The position numbers and the translations under genes are program-made. From Exobacillus caeni (GTDB lineage Bacteria; Bacillota; Bacilli; Bacillales; Guptibacillaceae), in the NCBI RefSeq assembly GCF_005747095.1, contig NZ_SWLG01000006.1, positions 124,001 through 188,000 of the forward strand: a stretch of DNA of 64,000 bases, read 5' to 3'. Every line of letters starts with the position of its first letter. Position 1 is the stretch's first letter. Below the pieces are notes generated by a model. It had not been told where the DNA came from, did not search any database, and worked only from the letters and a program-made list of their open reading frames with translations. Positions 39,715 to 49,726 of this stretch are shown in pieces.

Positions 39715-39878
39715 GGTTAGCCTCCTATATTTCTATTCTATTACCCCTTATTACCTTGCTATTTCATTTTGAAACCCATAAGGTACAATAATATCATTAT
39801 GTAAACTTATCTTTGTTTGCAGGAAACAGAAGATATTCGATAGAATATAAAAGAGATAGATAGAGAAGGAGTGATAAC

Positions 39879-40649
39879 ATGTTTTTACCATCTTTTGATT
39901 TAAAAGATAAAGTAGCAGTAGTTACCGGAGGCGGAAGAGGAATCGGTAGAGCACTTGCAATCGGGCTGGCTGAAGCAGGTGCTGATGTTGCGATTTTAGC
40001 ACGCACAGAGAAAGATCTTGAAGAGGTGGCAGTACATATTACGAATGCAGGCAGGAAAGTATATAAAATCCAGGCGGATATTACTAATAAAGATGCGGTA
40101 GACCAGGCTGTTGAACAGATTGTGACCCGAGCCGGCAAGATTGATATATTAATTAATAATGCGGGTATGAATATTAGGACTCCTGCTCTAGAAGTAACGG
40201 AAGAAGAATGGCAAAACATTGTTGATCTGAATTTAAAAAGCGCGTTTTTTATGGCACAAGCCTGTGCGAAGCATATGAAAAGCAATAACAGTGGAAAAAT
40301 CATTAATATTTCTTCTGTTGCCGGTCATGTTGCTTTAAAAACTGGAGTTGTGTACGGTGCTACAAAAGCGGGGCTAATTCAGATGACCAAAACGTTGTCT
40401 TATGAGTGGGCGAAATACGGAATAAATATAAACGCGATTGGTCCATGGTACTTTAAAACGCCGCTTACTGAAAAGCTGCTAGCTGATGAAAAGTATTTGC
40501 AGGAGATTCTTGATGTTACCCCGATGAAAAGGGTGGGCGAGTTGAAAGATCTCGTTGGTGCCGCTGTATTTTTATCTTCTGAGGCATCAAACTATGTAAC
40601 AGGCCAGACACTATTTGTTGATGGCGGCATGACCGTTTACGGATTTTAA
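39879..40649 (+). CDS. Short-chain dehydrogenase (gluconate 5-dehydrogenase-like)
   Basis: 256 aa, MFLPSFDLKDKVAVVTGGGRGIGRALAIGLAEAGADVAIL start, NNAGMNIR, NISSVAG, YGATK and C-terminal YVTGQTLFVDGGM. The N-terminus and length suit the gluconate 5-dehydrogenase/2-deoxy-D-gluconate 3-dehydrogenase group. AGAAGGAG lies before the ATG. Shares a terminator with the convergent lipoprotein gene. Confidence 0.88.
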   Translation: MFLPSFDLKDKVAVVTGGGRGIGRALAIGLAEAGADVAILARTEKDLEEVAVHITNAGRKVYKIQADITNKDAVDQAVEQIVTRAGKIDILINNAGMNIRTPALEVTEEEWQNIVDLNLKSAFFMAQACAKHMKSNNSGKIINISSVAGHVALKTGVVYGATKAGLIQMTKTLSYEWAKYGININAIGPWYFKTPLTEKLLADEKYLQEILDVTPMKRVGELKDLVGAAVFLSSEASNYVTGQTLFVDGGMTVYGF

Positions 40650-40707
40650 GAATACCGTTTACTCGAATTAAAAGTTCCGAACGTTACATTGAGTATTCAC
40701 CCAAAAA

Positions 40708-40739
40708 ATAAAGCCGTTACGTTACCGTAACGGCTTTAT
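40708..40739. terminator. Bidirectional terminator
   Basis: AAGCCGTTAC/GTAACGGCTT arms with A and T flanks between two convergent genes. Confidence 0.88.
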
Positions 40740-40746
40740 GTATTTC

Positions 40747-41340
40747 TTATCCTTCTAGATCTTTCATTAAGCTCGGCTTAGCCATTCCCAATTCTTCGTA
40801 TACTTCGCCGATTTTTTCTTCTCCTGCAGCAAACAGGTCATCCGCTTCTTTATATTCTGCTTCCGGTTCGTCCGAAAGGTTTGCAGCTCTTGATTCATAA
40901 GCTTTAGCAATATCCTCTAAAGCGGAACTCAATTTTTCTTTATATGCATCTAATTCAGAAGGTACTTCTAATCCTTTAACTTCTTCGGCAACTTTATTCG
41001 CCGCATCTTGAGCTTCTGTTTTCATTTTAGCGAGCTCTTCAGCAGAAGGTGCTTCTTCACCTTCTTTTGTTTTTGCAGTTTCAAATGCATAGATTGCACT
41101 GTCGTTGGCGTTAATCGTGTCTGTTAATTTCATTTGGAAATCAAGCAAAGCACCCTTAACTTCTTCTTCGTTTGCTCCCTTGTCTTCAGAGGCATTGTCT
41201 TCGTTTCCCGTATTATCGGTTTTTTCTGTATTGTCTGTGGTGTTATCAGCGCTTTCATCTGTAGCATTTCCGTTTCCGTTATTACATGCTGCAGCGAACA
41301 GAAGTAAGCAAAGCGCCGTAATAGATAGTAGTTTTTTCAT
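40747..41340 (-). CDS. Lipoprotein with acidic linker and helical domain
   Basis: 197 aa. Start MKKLLSITALCLLLFAAAC with lipobox cysteine 19, then an Asn/Asp/Thr/Glu-rich linker to about residue 55 and an all-helical C-terminal domain (LLDFQMKLTDTINANDSAIYAFET...). ATG 41340 follows GGGAGGGG. Extracytoplasmic; function unknown. Confidence 0.85.
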   Translation of the reverse strand: MKKLLSITALCLLLFAAACNNGNGNATDESADNTTDNTEKTDNTGNEDNASEDKGANEEEVKGALLDFQMKLTDTINANDSAIYAFETAKTKEGEEAPSAEELAKMKTEAQDAANKVAEEVKGLEVPSELDAYKEKLSSALEDIAKAYESRAANLSDEPEAEYKEADDLFAAGEEKIGEVYEELGMAKPSLMKDLEG

Positions 41341-41565
41341 GATTACCCCTCCCAGGAAATTTTTTCTATTATTCTTACCTTCCATAGTTTAAAACTTTTC
41401 ACAAGATTTGTAAACAAAAAGATATGGAACTTTAACTTTGCTGTAAAATAAAAAGAAAATTTAGATTTATTTAATTATTCAAGCGATACGTTTATATTAG
41501 TAGGTTAGAGGGCAATTATATGTTTTAATAATCATATGAATAGAATAAAGGGAGTGGATGAAACG

Positions 41566-42432
41566 ATGATAATATTCCAGAATAAAATAATGGACCGTTC
41601 GGAGGTTTCCATTGATATTGAAGATCGAGGTTACCAATTCGGTGACGGAGTATACGAAGTAATACGTATTTATGATGGAAAATTGTTTGAAATGGAAGGG
41701 CATATGAAAAGACTGGAAAGAAGTGCCGGTGAAATCGAACTTTCGCTACCGTTCCCGGCAAGTGAGATTATCTATTCTATAAAAGAACTTATTAAACATA
41801 ACAATATAAAAGACGGGCATGTCTATATGCAGATTACAAGAGGTGCTTCTTCAAGAAACCATCCTTTTCCTGATAACGCAACGCCGGTTTTGACTGCTTA
41901 TACAAAGGAATATGAAGAAAATCCTTCTGCTACCACTGAAGGTATAAAGGCTCTGTTAGCAGATGATATTCGCTGGCTCCGCTGCGATATTAAAAGCCTT
42001 AATCTTTTAGGTAACGTACTCGGAAAACAAAAGGCCAAAGATAATGGTTACGATGAAACGATATTCCATCGCGGTGATACTGTAACGGAAGGCAGTTCAA
42101 CTAATGTTTTTATTGTAAATAACGGGCAATTAGTAACACATCCAGCAACAAACCTAATTTTAAACGGGATAACAAGGAAAGTAGTTATCGACCTGGCTCA
42201 AAATATGAGCATCCCCGTCCGAGAAGAGGAATTTACTATTGATGAGCTTCTGTCAGCTGATGAAGTGTTCATCACAAGCACAACTATTGAAGTAGCTCCA
42301 GTGACGCAAATAAATAACACAGTGTTAAACGATGGAAAAACAGGGGAAGTGACTCGAAAGCTTCAAGAAGCTTTTAAAAATCGAATTTCTAAAGTGATAA
42401 ATAAAAATGAAGAAATCAAGACTGGCGATTAA
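41566..42432 (+). CDS. dat: D-amino-acid transaminase
   Basis: A class IV PLP aminotransferase supplying D-glutamate/D-alanine for peptidoglycan. 288 aa, near the family 283. Motifs: DRGYQFGDGVYEVIRIYDG, the PLP lysine in DIKSLNLLGNVL near residue 146, TEGSSTNVFIV. ATG 41566 after GGAGTGG is preferred; 41536 would add ten residues not typical of the family. Terminator at 42500-42562. Confidence 0.93.
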   Translation: MIIFQNKIMDRSEVSIDIEDRGYQFGDGVYEVIRIYDGKLFEMEGHMKRLERSAGEIELSLPFPASEIIYSIKELIKHNNIKDGHVYMQITRGASSRNHPFPDNATPVLTAYTKEYEENPSATTEGIKALLADDIRWLRCDIKSLNLLGNVLGKQKAKDNGYDETIFHRGDTVTEGSSTNVFIVNNGQLVTHPATNLILNGITRKVVIDLAQNMSIPVREEEFTIDELLSADEVFITSTTIEVAPVTQINNTVLNDGKTGEVTRKLQEAFKNRISKVINKNEEIKTGD

Positions 42433-42496
42433 TTTTATTCTTTATTTATAGATATAACCACCGCAATTAATTGAGTCTGGTACAAAACTATTTTAA

Positions 42497-42690
42497 CCAA
42501 AAAAAATCCGAACTAAGAATTCAAATTCTTACCTCAGAATTTGGATTAGTTCGGATTTTTTAGATACTCCAATAATCCCGAGCCTCCAAGGCTGCAGTTT
42601 TCCGAGAGGACGCTTATCCCGTGGAAAGCAAGGTATTCTGCCGAAGCGGTTTGCAAGTACCATTCATTTAGACTTTAGCGTCTTATTTAT
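42497..42690. repeat. Composite intergenic repeat, copy 1
   Basis: Hairpin AAAAAATCCGAACTAA ... TTAGTTCGGATTTTTT (dat terminator) is followed by a Bacillaceae-type element with GTATTCTGC and GAAGCGGTTTGCA (42633-42654). Both parts recur in the same order at 49596-49700. Confidence 0.6.
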
Positions 42691-43142
42691 GTTCTATCCT
42701 CTTTCATAATCTTTTGTAAATCACCGCATACTAATATAGTCCGGGTCATGACAGTGTCTATTCCCAACGATGGATCGGTAAGGAAATCCGTTAAGAACGG
42801 AGCAGAAGTAAAACCATCATGTATTTGGGGTAGGAAGAGAATACAGGGACAGGGAAAAGGAAAGAAGATGATGGACCCAGTAGTGCTGTAGAAAAAACAA
42901 GCAAGATAAATTCTGTTAGCAGTTTTGGGCAAAACGAGATCAGTTATGTCATTATACAAAAGATATGGCTTTGATTTTGATGGAATTCAAAAAAACAGTT
43001 ATGCATCATTGGCGAATACGATGATGAGATTTTTTGAGCATATTTCTTTCAAAATGAAAAGAATTCCCGTTAAAGTTGAATTAGTAGCCATTTCGTGGTA
43101 CCTTTAGAACGGCTAATGCGAATCACCCTAGCGGTTAATTCT
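42691..43142. other. Gene-poor region between dat and the helicase gene
   Basis: About 450 bases with only short frames on both strands (90 aa minus, 42687-42959; 60 aa plus, 42925-43107). Neither has a good ribosome site or recognised family, and both have poor codon pattern. It may be decayed gene remnants. Confidence 0.4.
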
Positions 43143-43172
43143 AGCATTTCTGTTCTGGAAGTGCTTTTTTTG
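43143..43172 (+). terminator. Possible terminator before the helicase gene
   Basis: AGCATTTC...GAAGTGCT hairpin with one G-U pair followed by seven T residues. Confidence 0.6.
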
Positions 43173-43238
43173 AACGATTAAAAGTGGAATATTCGGGAAA
43201 AGCTCAAACAAAGAATATAAAAAAGGAGTTATGAGCGA

Positions 43239-44702
43239 TTGAAAAAGTTTGAAGAATTAGGATTACAAGAAGAGATACTAAAAGCCGTCAGTAATATGGG
43301 CTTTGAGGAAACTACACCTATTCAGGAAGGAACGATATCCTTTGCCCTTGAAGGAAGGGATGTAATCGGACAGGCGCAGACAGGTACAGGTAAAACGGCT
43401 GCATTCGGTATACCGATTATTCAGCAAGCTGATGTGAATGGAGGATTACAAGGAATTATCCTTGCTCCAACACGTGAACTAGCGGTTCAGGTTGCTGAAG
43501 AATTGAACAGAATCGGAAATGTAAAAGGGATTCGCGCACTTCCTATCTATGGAGGACAAAGCATCACACACCAGATCAAGGCGTTGAAGAAGAAACCACA
43601 ACTAATCGTTGCAACGCCGGGAAGATTAATGGATCATATGAGACGGAAGACAATCCGTTTGCAAAACATCAATGTCGCTGTTTTAGATGAAGCGGATGAA
43701 ATGTTAAACATGGGCTTTATCGAGGACATCGAAGAAATCCTTAGTCAGGTACCGGATGAAAGGCAGACGCTATTATTTTCTGCCACGATGCCTCCAAAGA
43801 TTCAGTCTCTGGCGGAACGTTTTATGCGAAACCCAGAAGTTGTGAAAACAAAGACAAAAGAAGTAACTGTTCCGACGGTGGAACAACACTATTATGAGAT
43901 TCAGGAGTCGAAAAAATTCGATCTTTTATGCCGACTGCTTGATATCCAATCACCGGAACTCGCAATCGTATTCGGAAGAACGAAAAAGCGTGTCGATGAA
44001 TTGACAGAAGCACTAGCGAAGCGCGGTTACCTTGCTGGAGGAATTCACGGTGACCTCGCACAGCGCAAACGTGATCAGGTCATCCGCCAATTCAAAGAAA
44101 GTACGATCGATGTTATGGTAGCTACGGATGTAGCTGCAAGAGGCCTTGATATCACAGGTGTTACTCACGTTTACAACTTCGATATACCTCAAGACCCAGA
44201 AAGTTACGTACACCGTATCGGAAGGACAGGCCGTGCCGGTCAAACAGGACTTGCGATAACATTTGTAACACCAAGAGAAATCGATCATATGAAAGTGATC
44301 GAAAAGATAACGAAAAAGAAAATGAAGAAAATGGCGGTTCCTTCGTTTTCCGAAGCACTTGAAGGCCAGCAGCAAGCAGCAGTCAGCAGCCTTTTGAGAA
44401 CTGTGGAGGAAACGAACCTGTCTACTTATAAAGCATCTGCTGAACACTTGCTAGAAGACATGGATTCTGTAAGCCTTGTTGCAGCTGCATTAAAGTTGCT
44501 TACTAAAGAGCCCGACACTACACCTATAAAGTTAACTGAGGTAGCTCCACTTCGGGCCAAAAAATCGAAGAATCAACGTGGAAAAGGCGGCGGCGGACGC
44601 GGCAATAGACACAATGACCGAAGAAGTGATAGGGACAGAAAGAAAAGAAACTTTAATGACAACCGTCGGGTAAATCCAAAAGGGAAAAACCGCAATAAGT
44701 AA
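43239..44702 (+). CDS. cshA: DEAD-box RNA helicase (CshA-like)
   Basis: An ATP-dependent RNA helicase linked to ribosome assembly, cold response and the RNA degradosome. 487 aa. Q-motif [11 protein letters not shown]..., [30 protein letters not shown], and [10 protein letters not shown], then a basic RGG-like tail ([15 protein letters not shown] onward). The start is TTG 43239, 10 bases after AAAAGGAG; the nearby ATG 43231 stops after three codons. Confidence 0.93.
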   Translation: MKKFEELGLQEEILKAVSNMGFEETTPIQEGTISFALEGRDVIGQAQTGTGKTAAFGIPIIQQADVNGGLQGIILAPTRELAVQVAEELNRIGNVKGIRALPIYGGQSITHQIKALKKKPQLIVATPGRLMDHMRRKTIRLQNINVAVLDEADEMLNMGFIEDIEEILSQVPDERQTLLFSATMPPKIQSLAERFMRNPEVVKTKTKEVTVPTVEQHYYEIQESKKFDLLCRLLDIQSPELAIVFGRTKKRVDELTEALAKRGYLAGGIHGDLAQRKRDQVIRQFKESTIDVMVATDVAARGLDITGVTHVYNFDIPQDPESYVHRIGRTGRAGQTGLAITFVTPREIDHMKVIEKITKKKMKKMAVPSFSEALEGQQQAAVSSLLRTVEETNLSTYKASAEHLLEDMDSVSLVAAALKLLTKEPDTTPIKLTEVAPLRAKKSKNQRGKGGGGRGNRHNDRRSDRDRKKRNFNDNRRVNPKGKNRNK

Positions 44703-44709
44703 GTGATTG

Positions 44710-44737
44710 GAAGCTGTATTTTTGCAGCTTCTTTTTT
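44710..44737 (+). terminator. Terminator after the helicase gene
   Basis: GAAGCTG...CAGCTTC hairpin followed by TTTTTT. Confidence 0.88.
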
Positions 44738-44927
44738 GCTTGCTGTAAGCACGATGATGCTTTAAGCTTTTTTATATAGTAAAAACCCCGGGTTAAAGAA
44801 GACACTGTTATGTATCTTTAAAACGTTTTACAAACATTCTGCTTATAATAAGAAAAGATTATTTGAATATTAACCTGAAAGCGGTATTCTATAATTAACA
44901 GTTTTTTTGAAAGGTAGCGAGTTCGTC

Positions 44928-47900
44928 ATGAATCCATTAGTAAGAAAGGAATCTGTTACAGTAAACCCTTTTTGGAGTAAAACAGATATCTCAGTCGATC
45001 AGGAAAATATGATACAAAGGTTGAGCCATTTAAAAGAAGAAATCGATTCAAGAGGTTATTCGGAACAAGAAGATAAATTAGAACAATTGATGGAAAAGGT
45101 CTACACTGGTGAATATATGGCAGTGTTCAGTGGCCATTTTTCTGCAGGTAAATCCTCTATGATAAATGCCCTGTTTGAAGAAGACCTATTACCTTCTAGT
45201 CCGATTCCTGCTAGTGCAAACATGGTCCAAATAAAGTCAGGTGATCCTTATGCGAAAATTTTATTTAAAAATGATGAGGTATATGAGTTCGAACACCCTT
45301 ATGATATAGAAGAAATAAAAAATTATTGTTTGAACGGAAATGATGTTAAATATGTGGAGATAAGCCATCCGTCAACCTTTTTGCCGGAAGATTTTGTGAT
45401 AGTCGATACACCCGGGATCGACTCTACGGATGATGCACACAGACTTGCTACAGAAGCATCGATGCATCTGGCGGATATTGTATTTTATATGGTGGATTAT
45501 AACCATGTGCAATCGGAGCTTAACTTTGAGTTTGTAAAAGAACTCGAAGATCAAAACAAGAAAGTTATTTTAATCGTTAACCAGATCGATAAACATAATG
45601 AACTAGAAATATCCTTTAGGGATTTCAAGCAGGGTGTAAAGGATGCTTTTGCAGATTGGAACATCGATTTAGAAGAAATATTTTTCACTTCCTTGATTGA
45701 TTTGTCGCTAGAGGCCAACGAATTTAACGATCTTCGTGTGTACATTACAGGACTGTTGGCGAATAGACATGTCGAAGTAATCCAAAATGCGTTAGAGGCA
45801 AGTTATCTGATAGCTGAAAATATAAAGGAAACATCACTTCAGGAAAAGCTTCATGGGGAGGCTCCTAAAAGTAACGAGGGAGAACTTCAAAATCGGTATG
45901 ATCAATTAAATAATCAAATAGAAGCACTTGATCAGAAAGTGGAGGAGTTTAAAGAATCGTTTGAAGCTGATCTCGGGAAGTTAACGAAGAGCGCAATTTT
46001 GATGCCATTTGAGGTAAGAGAAGCTGCTAAGCAGTTTATGGAAGCATCCCAGCCAGATTTTAAGGTTGGTTTTCTGTTCAAAGATAAAAAAACGAAAGAA
46101 GAAAAAAAGAATCGTTTTGACACGTTTTACGACATGCTATCTAAGCAGGCATCATCACAGCTAGAATGGCATTTGAAGGAACTTCTCGTTCAAAAGAGCA
46201 AGGAGTGGGAAATAGGTGATGAAAGATTATTCAAAGAACTCTATAATATCTCCATTCCTATCCCTGAGGAATTAATCGATTCTGAGCTTGAGACCGGTGC
46301 AGGTCTTACAGGGCAAGCTGTTTTAAATTACACAGAAGGTGTTTCTTCCAGTGTTAGAAGAATCTTCAGGCAAAAAGGGCTCCAAGAAATGGATAGATTG
46401 GCCGACATTCTTTCCGAAAGCCTGGAAGAACAAAAGAAAGAAATTAAGCGTGAAAGAAATGAACTAAGTGCAGAACTGAAGAAGCAGCAGACTGAGCGGG
46501 CACTAATAAGAAAAGAGGAAGAATGGTTCATTAAATGTATCGAAATTTTGGAAGGCCATTATAATAAGCATTCGAAAGAGGCTTTTCAAAAATGGCAAAC
46601 CGAGAAAGAAGGCAATTTGAAACAGAGTACTATTATAAAGAGCGGCGAAAAAGTATCGGGTAACAATGAAGCGGACAAAAACGAAAAGAAAGATGCCGAG
46701 GATGTGGAGATTGAACGCCCTCAAGCTCTTGATACAAAGGAATATTTAGTGCAAGCAGCAGAAGATCTAAACGAGGCTGCCAGAAAAGTAGAAATTGTGC
46801 CAGAGCTTTCGGCTATCGCAAGGGAGCTGAAGCAAAGGGCTGAAAGAATCGAAAGCAGGGAGTTTACTGTTGCCCTTTTCGGTGCTTTCAGTGCAGGGAA
46901 GTCATCTTTTGCTAATGCGTTGCTGGGTGAAAGCGTGTTGCCTGTTTCCCCTAATCCCACAACTGCTGCGATTAATAAAATTTGCCCGGTAACTGCTGAA
47001 TATCCTCATGGAACGGTAAAAGTACAATATAAAACAACGGAGCAGATGCTAGAAGATATCCAGTATTCACTTTCTTACTTTGATATGGAAGCCGAAACGC
47101 TTGAAGAAGCAGTATCACTGATAAAAAATAAGGTGCTTATAAAGAAAGATGTCACAGCTAGAGCAAAGCCGCATTATACGTTTTTAAAAGCTGTTAACAA
47201 AGGCGCTGCCCACGAACTACAAAATCTTGATGAAGTTCAAAAGGTTGGAATGGAAGCGTTCGGCGAGCTAGTCGCGAAAGAAGAGAAGGCTTGCTTCGTT
47301 AATCTGATTGAGCTTTACTACTCATGTCCTTTGACCGATCAGGGGATAACGTTTGTAGATACACCAGGTGCAGATTCGATTAATGCAAGGCATACAGGGG
47401 TAGCCTTCCGTTATATCAAGGAATCAGATGCAATTTTATATGTGACTTATTATAATCACGCTTTTTCGAAAGCTGATAGAGAATTTTTGATTGAGCTTGG
47501 ACGGGTAAAAGATGTTTTTGAGCTAGATAAAATGTTTTTTGTCGTCAATGCGGCAGATCTCGCCAAAAATGAAAGCGAGCTCCAGCATGTGGTCACACAT
47601 GTCGAAGATAACCTTATTTCTTATGGGATAAGAAAACCAAGAGTATATCCCGTGTCCAGCCATATTGCTGCGTTATCAAAAGGACTGGAAAAAGGTAATC
47701 TATCAAAGGAAAACCGGGACCGCCTCTCCAAATTGTTAAAGCTTAAAAGCAAGGAGGAAATAAGCAGTTCAGCGGGTATTAAAGAGTCAGGAATACAGGA
47801 ATTCGAAAATGATTTCACTCATTTTATCAGTCACGATTTAACCGGGCTTGCAGTAGCTGCTGGATATGCTGATATCGACCGGGCGATATCGGTAATCAAC

Positions 47901-48710
47901 GATTGGGTAAGTGCTTCAAGGCAGGATAAGAATATTCGCGAGAAGCAATTGAATGAGTTGCAGAAACGAAAAGAGGACAGTATTGAATATGTGAGGACCT
48001 TTGATCATGAGTCGAATGAGCGAGCGTTCAATCAAGAAACTAAAGAGCTCGTTTATTATATCGACCAGCGTATCTTTCTCCGATTTTCTGATGTTTTTAA
48101 AGAATCTTTTAATCCTGCAGCATTATCAAAATCAAAGGGCAATGTTAAAGAATCATTAATCGATTGTTTGAAAGAACTCATCGGGTTTATTGGTTTTGAC
48201 CTGGCACAGGAAATGAGAGCAACTGCACTTCGGACAGAAAAATATGTTTGGAAAATCGTTGACGAAACGTATACGAAATTCAAGAAAACCGCTACTGCTG
48301 AGCTACCTGGTCTGCAGCTTTCTGCGATTGAGAAACATTCGTTTGATATGCCGGACTTTGAAGAAGAGTTAGTAGTGGAGCATTTTGATAAGTTAAAGGG
48401 TATCGTGTTTTCATCCTTTAAAAGTCCAAAGCAATTCTTTGAGCAAAATGGGAAGGAATTGCTAAAAGAGAAGCTTGAGGAGGAGTTGAAATCTCCTGTA
48501 AATCATTATCTTGAGCAAAAAAAGAGCGATCTTCAGACTGCTTATTGGAAAGCGTATCAAATTGTAGTAGAGGAACTTGAACAAAAGGTGATCGATGAAG
48601 TTAACAACCATGTGGAAGGGAAAAAAGCTGCTCTTTCCGTTAGTATCGACCCAGAAACCCTTGAGGACCTTGCAAACAGCCTTAAAAAGATCATGCCTGA
48701 ATCATCTTAA
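44928..48710 (+). CDS. dynA: Double-headed bacterial dynamin DynA (YpbR)
   Basis: A membrane-remodelling GTPase that in B. subtilis fuses membranes and protects against phage and pore-forming agents. 1260 aa with two fused dynamin units: the first G1 loop GHFSAGKSSM near residue 69 with DTPGIDS and NQIDKH, the second GAFSAGKSSFAN near 652 with DTPGADS. Each head is followed by long helical stalk regions. ATG 44928 follows AAAGGT; the TTG at 44907 is the alternative. Followed 26 bases later by a sulfurtransferase gene. Confidence 0.93.
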   Translation: MNPLVRKESVTVNPFWSKTDISVDQENMIQRLSHLKEEIDSRGYSEQEDKLEQLMEKVYTGEYMAVFSGHFSAGKSSMINALFEEDLLPSSPIPASANMVQIKSGDPYAKILFKNDEVYEFEHPYDIEEIKNYCLNGNDVKYVEISHPSTFLPEDFVIVDTPGIDSTDDAHRLATEASMHLADIVFYMVDYNHVQSELNFEFVKELEDQNKKVILIVNQIDKHNELEISFRDFKQGVKDAFADWNIDLEEIFFTSLIDLSLEANEFNDLRVYITGLLANRHVEVIQNALEASYLIAENIKETSLQEKLHGEAPKSNEGELQNRYDQLNNQIEALDQKVEEFKESFEADLGKLTKSAILMPFEVREAAKQFMEASQPDFKVGFLFKDKKTKEEKKNRFDTFYDMLSKQASSQLEWHLKELLVQKSKEWEIGDERLFKELYNISIPIPEELIDSELETGAGLTGQAVLNYTEGVSSSVRRIFRQKGLQEMDRLADILSESLEEQKKEIKRERNELSAELKKQQTERALIRKEEEWFIKCIEILEGHYNKHSKEAFQKWQTEKEGNLKQSTIIKSGEKVSGNNEADKNEKKDAEDVEIERPQALDTKEYLVQAAEDLNEAARKVEIVPELSAIARELKQRAERIESREFTVALFGAFSAGKSSFANALLGESVLPVSPNPTTAAINKICPVTAEYPHGTVKVQYKTTEQMLEDIQYSLSYFDMEAETLEEAVSLIKNKVLIKKDVTARAKPHYTFLKAVNKGAAHELQNLDEVQKVGMEAFGELVAKEEKACFVNLIELYYSCPLTDQGITFVDTPGADSINARHTGVAFRYIKESDAILYVTYYNHAFSKADREFLIELGRVKDVFELDKMFFVVNAADLAKNESELQHVVTHVEDNLISYGIRKPRVYPVSSHIAALSKGLEKGNLSKENRDRLSKLLKLKSKEEISSSAGIKESGIQEFENDFTHFISHDLTGLAVAAGYADIDRAISVINDWVSASRQDKNIREKQLNELQKRKEDSIEYVRTFDHESNERAFNQETKELVYYIDQRIFLRFSDVFKESFNPAALSKSKGNVKESLIDCLKELIGFIGFDLAQEMRATALRTEKYVWKIVDETYTKFKKTATAELPGLQLSAIEKHSFDMPDFEEELVVEHFDKLKGIVFSSFKSPKQFFEQNGKELLKEKLEEELKSPVNHYLEQKKSDLQTAYWKAYQIVVEELEQKVIDEVNNHVEGKKAALSVSIDPETLEDLANSLKKIMPESS

Positions 48711-48736
48711 TAAATTAATAAAAAGGGGATGAAAAC

Positions 48737-49567
48737 ATGACCGATATTCTTGTTTCTGCTAGTTGGCTTTCAAATCATGTAAATGATCCTGATCTCGTTA
48801 TCGCGGACTGTCGATTTAACCTGGCAAATAAGGAAGAAGGAATAGAAGAATATACGAAGGAACATATTCCTAACGCTGTTTATTTAGATCTGGAAAAAGA
48901 TCTTTCTGGAATGGTAAAGGAGCATGGGGGAAGGCATCCGCTTCCTGATCTGGAACAGTTCGCACAACTCCTTGGAAACAAGGGTATAAATAAAAGCAAG
49001 CTGGTTGTTGCTTACGATGACCAGGGGGGCGCAATGGCAGCGAGGTTGTGGTGGATGCTCCGCTTTCTTGGACATAAGAGGACTGCAATTCTTGATGGCG
49101 GCTTTTCTGGATGGCAGAAGCAGGGTTTTCCGGTCACAAATGAGATTCCCTCTCCTGAAAAATTATTGTTTGAACCAGTTATCAACAGGGAAGCGATAAT
49201 TCCAATGGAAGAAATAAAAAAAATGGCTGGAGGAAGCGGATTGCTGATTGATTCACGGGCACCCGAAAGGTATAAAGGTGAAGAAGAGCCAATCGATCCG
49301 AAAGCAGGCCATATCCCTGGTGCCATAAATTATTTTTGGAAAGATAACATAAAAGGGTCACAATCATGGAAAACCAGAGATGAATTGCAAAAACAGCTTT
49401 CTTTTTTGGAGGATGACCAAAATGCAGTTGTTTATTGTGGTTCAGGAGTTACTGCCTGTGCAAACTTATTCGCTTTTCATTTAGCAGGGTTCGATCATGT
49501 AAAACTATATCCGGGAAGTTGGAGCGATTGGATTTCTTATCCTGAAAATGAAGTAGAGACAAATTAA
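48737..49567 (+). CDS. Thiosulfate/3-mercaptopyruvate sulfurtransferase
   Basis: 276 aa with two rhodanese domains. The C-terminal domain carries the active cysteine in VVYCGSGVTACANLFAF near residue 235, and the N-terminal domain is inactive (YDDQGGAMAARLWWMLR). AAAAGGGGATG lies before the ATG. Probably in a transcript with dynA. A possible sulfane or selenium donor, but nothing in the context shows this. Confidence 0.92.
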   Translation: MTDILVSASWLSNHVNDPDLVIADCRFNLANKEEGIEEYTKEHIPNAVYLDLEKDLSGMVKEHGGRHPLPDLEQFAQLLGNKGINKSKLVVAYDDQGGAMAARLWWMLRFLGHKRTAILDGGFSGWQKQGFPVTNEIPSPEKLLFEPVINREAIIPMEEIKKMAGGSGLLIDSRAPERYKGEEEPIDPKAGHIPGAINYFWKDNIKGSQSWKTRDELQKQLSFLEDDQNAVVYCGSGVTACANLFAFHLAGFDHVKLYPGSWSDWISYPENEVETN

Positions 49568-49595
49568 AAAAAGAGGCTGAGACAAAAGTCTTTAG

Positions 49596-49700
49596 CCGAA
49601 AAAAATCCGAACTATAATCAGTTCGGATTTTTCTTTTGGATCGTTTCATTATATATCGGCTACATCCGCTGCAAAGTATTCTGCAGAAGCGGTTTGCATC
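49596..49700. repeat. Composite intergenic repeat, copy 2
   Basis: AAAAAAATCCGAACT...AGTTCGGATTTTT hairpin (terminator of the sulfurtransferase gene) followed by GTATTCTGCAGAAGCGGTTTGCA. Same module order as 42497-42690. The preceding GAGGCTGAGACAAAAG is a common Bacillaceae intergenic motif. Confidence 0.6.
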
Positions 49701-49726
49701 ACTCGACTAGATAACAGTGTTACCGA

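Noticed and set aside
42687-42959. 90-codon minus-strand frame after dat
   Set aside because: No ribosome site, hydrophobic Phe/Pro-rich low-quality sequence and no family. Left as a possible remnant only.
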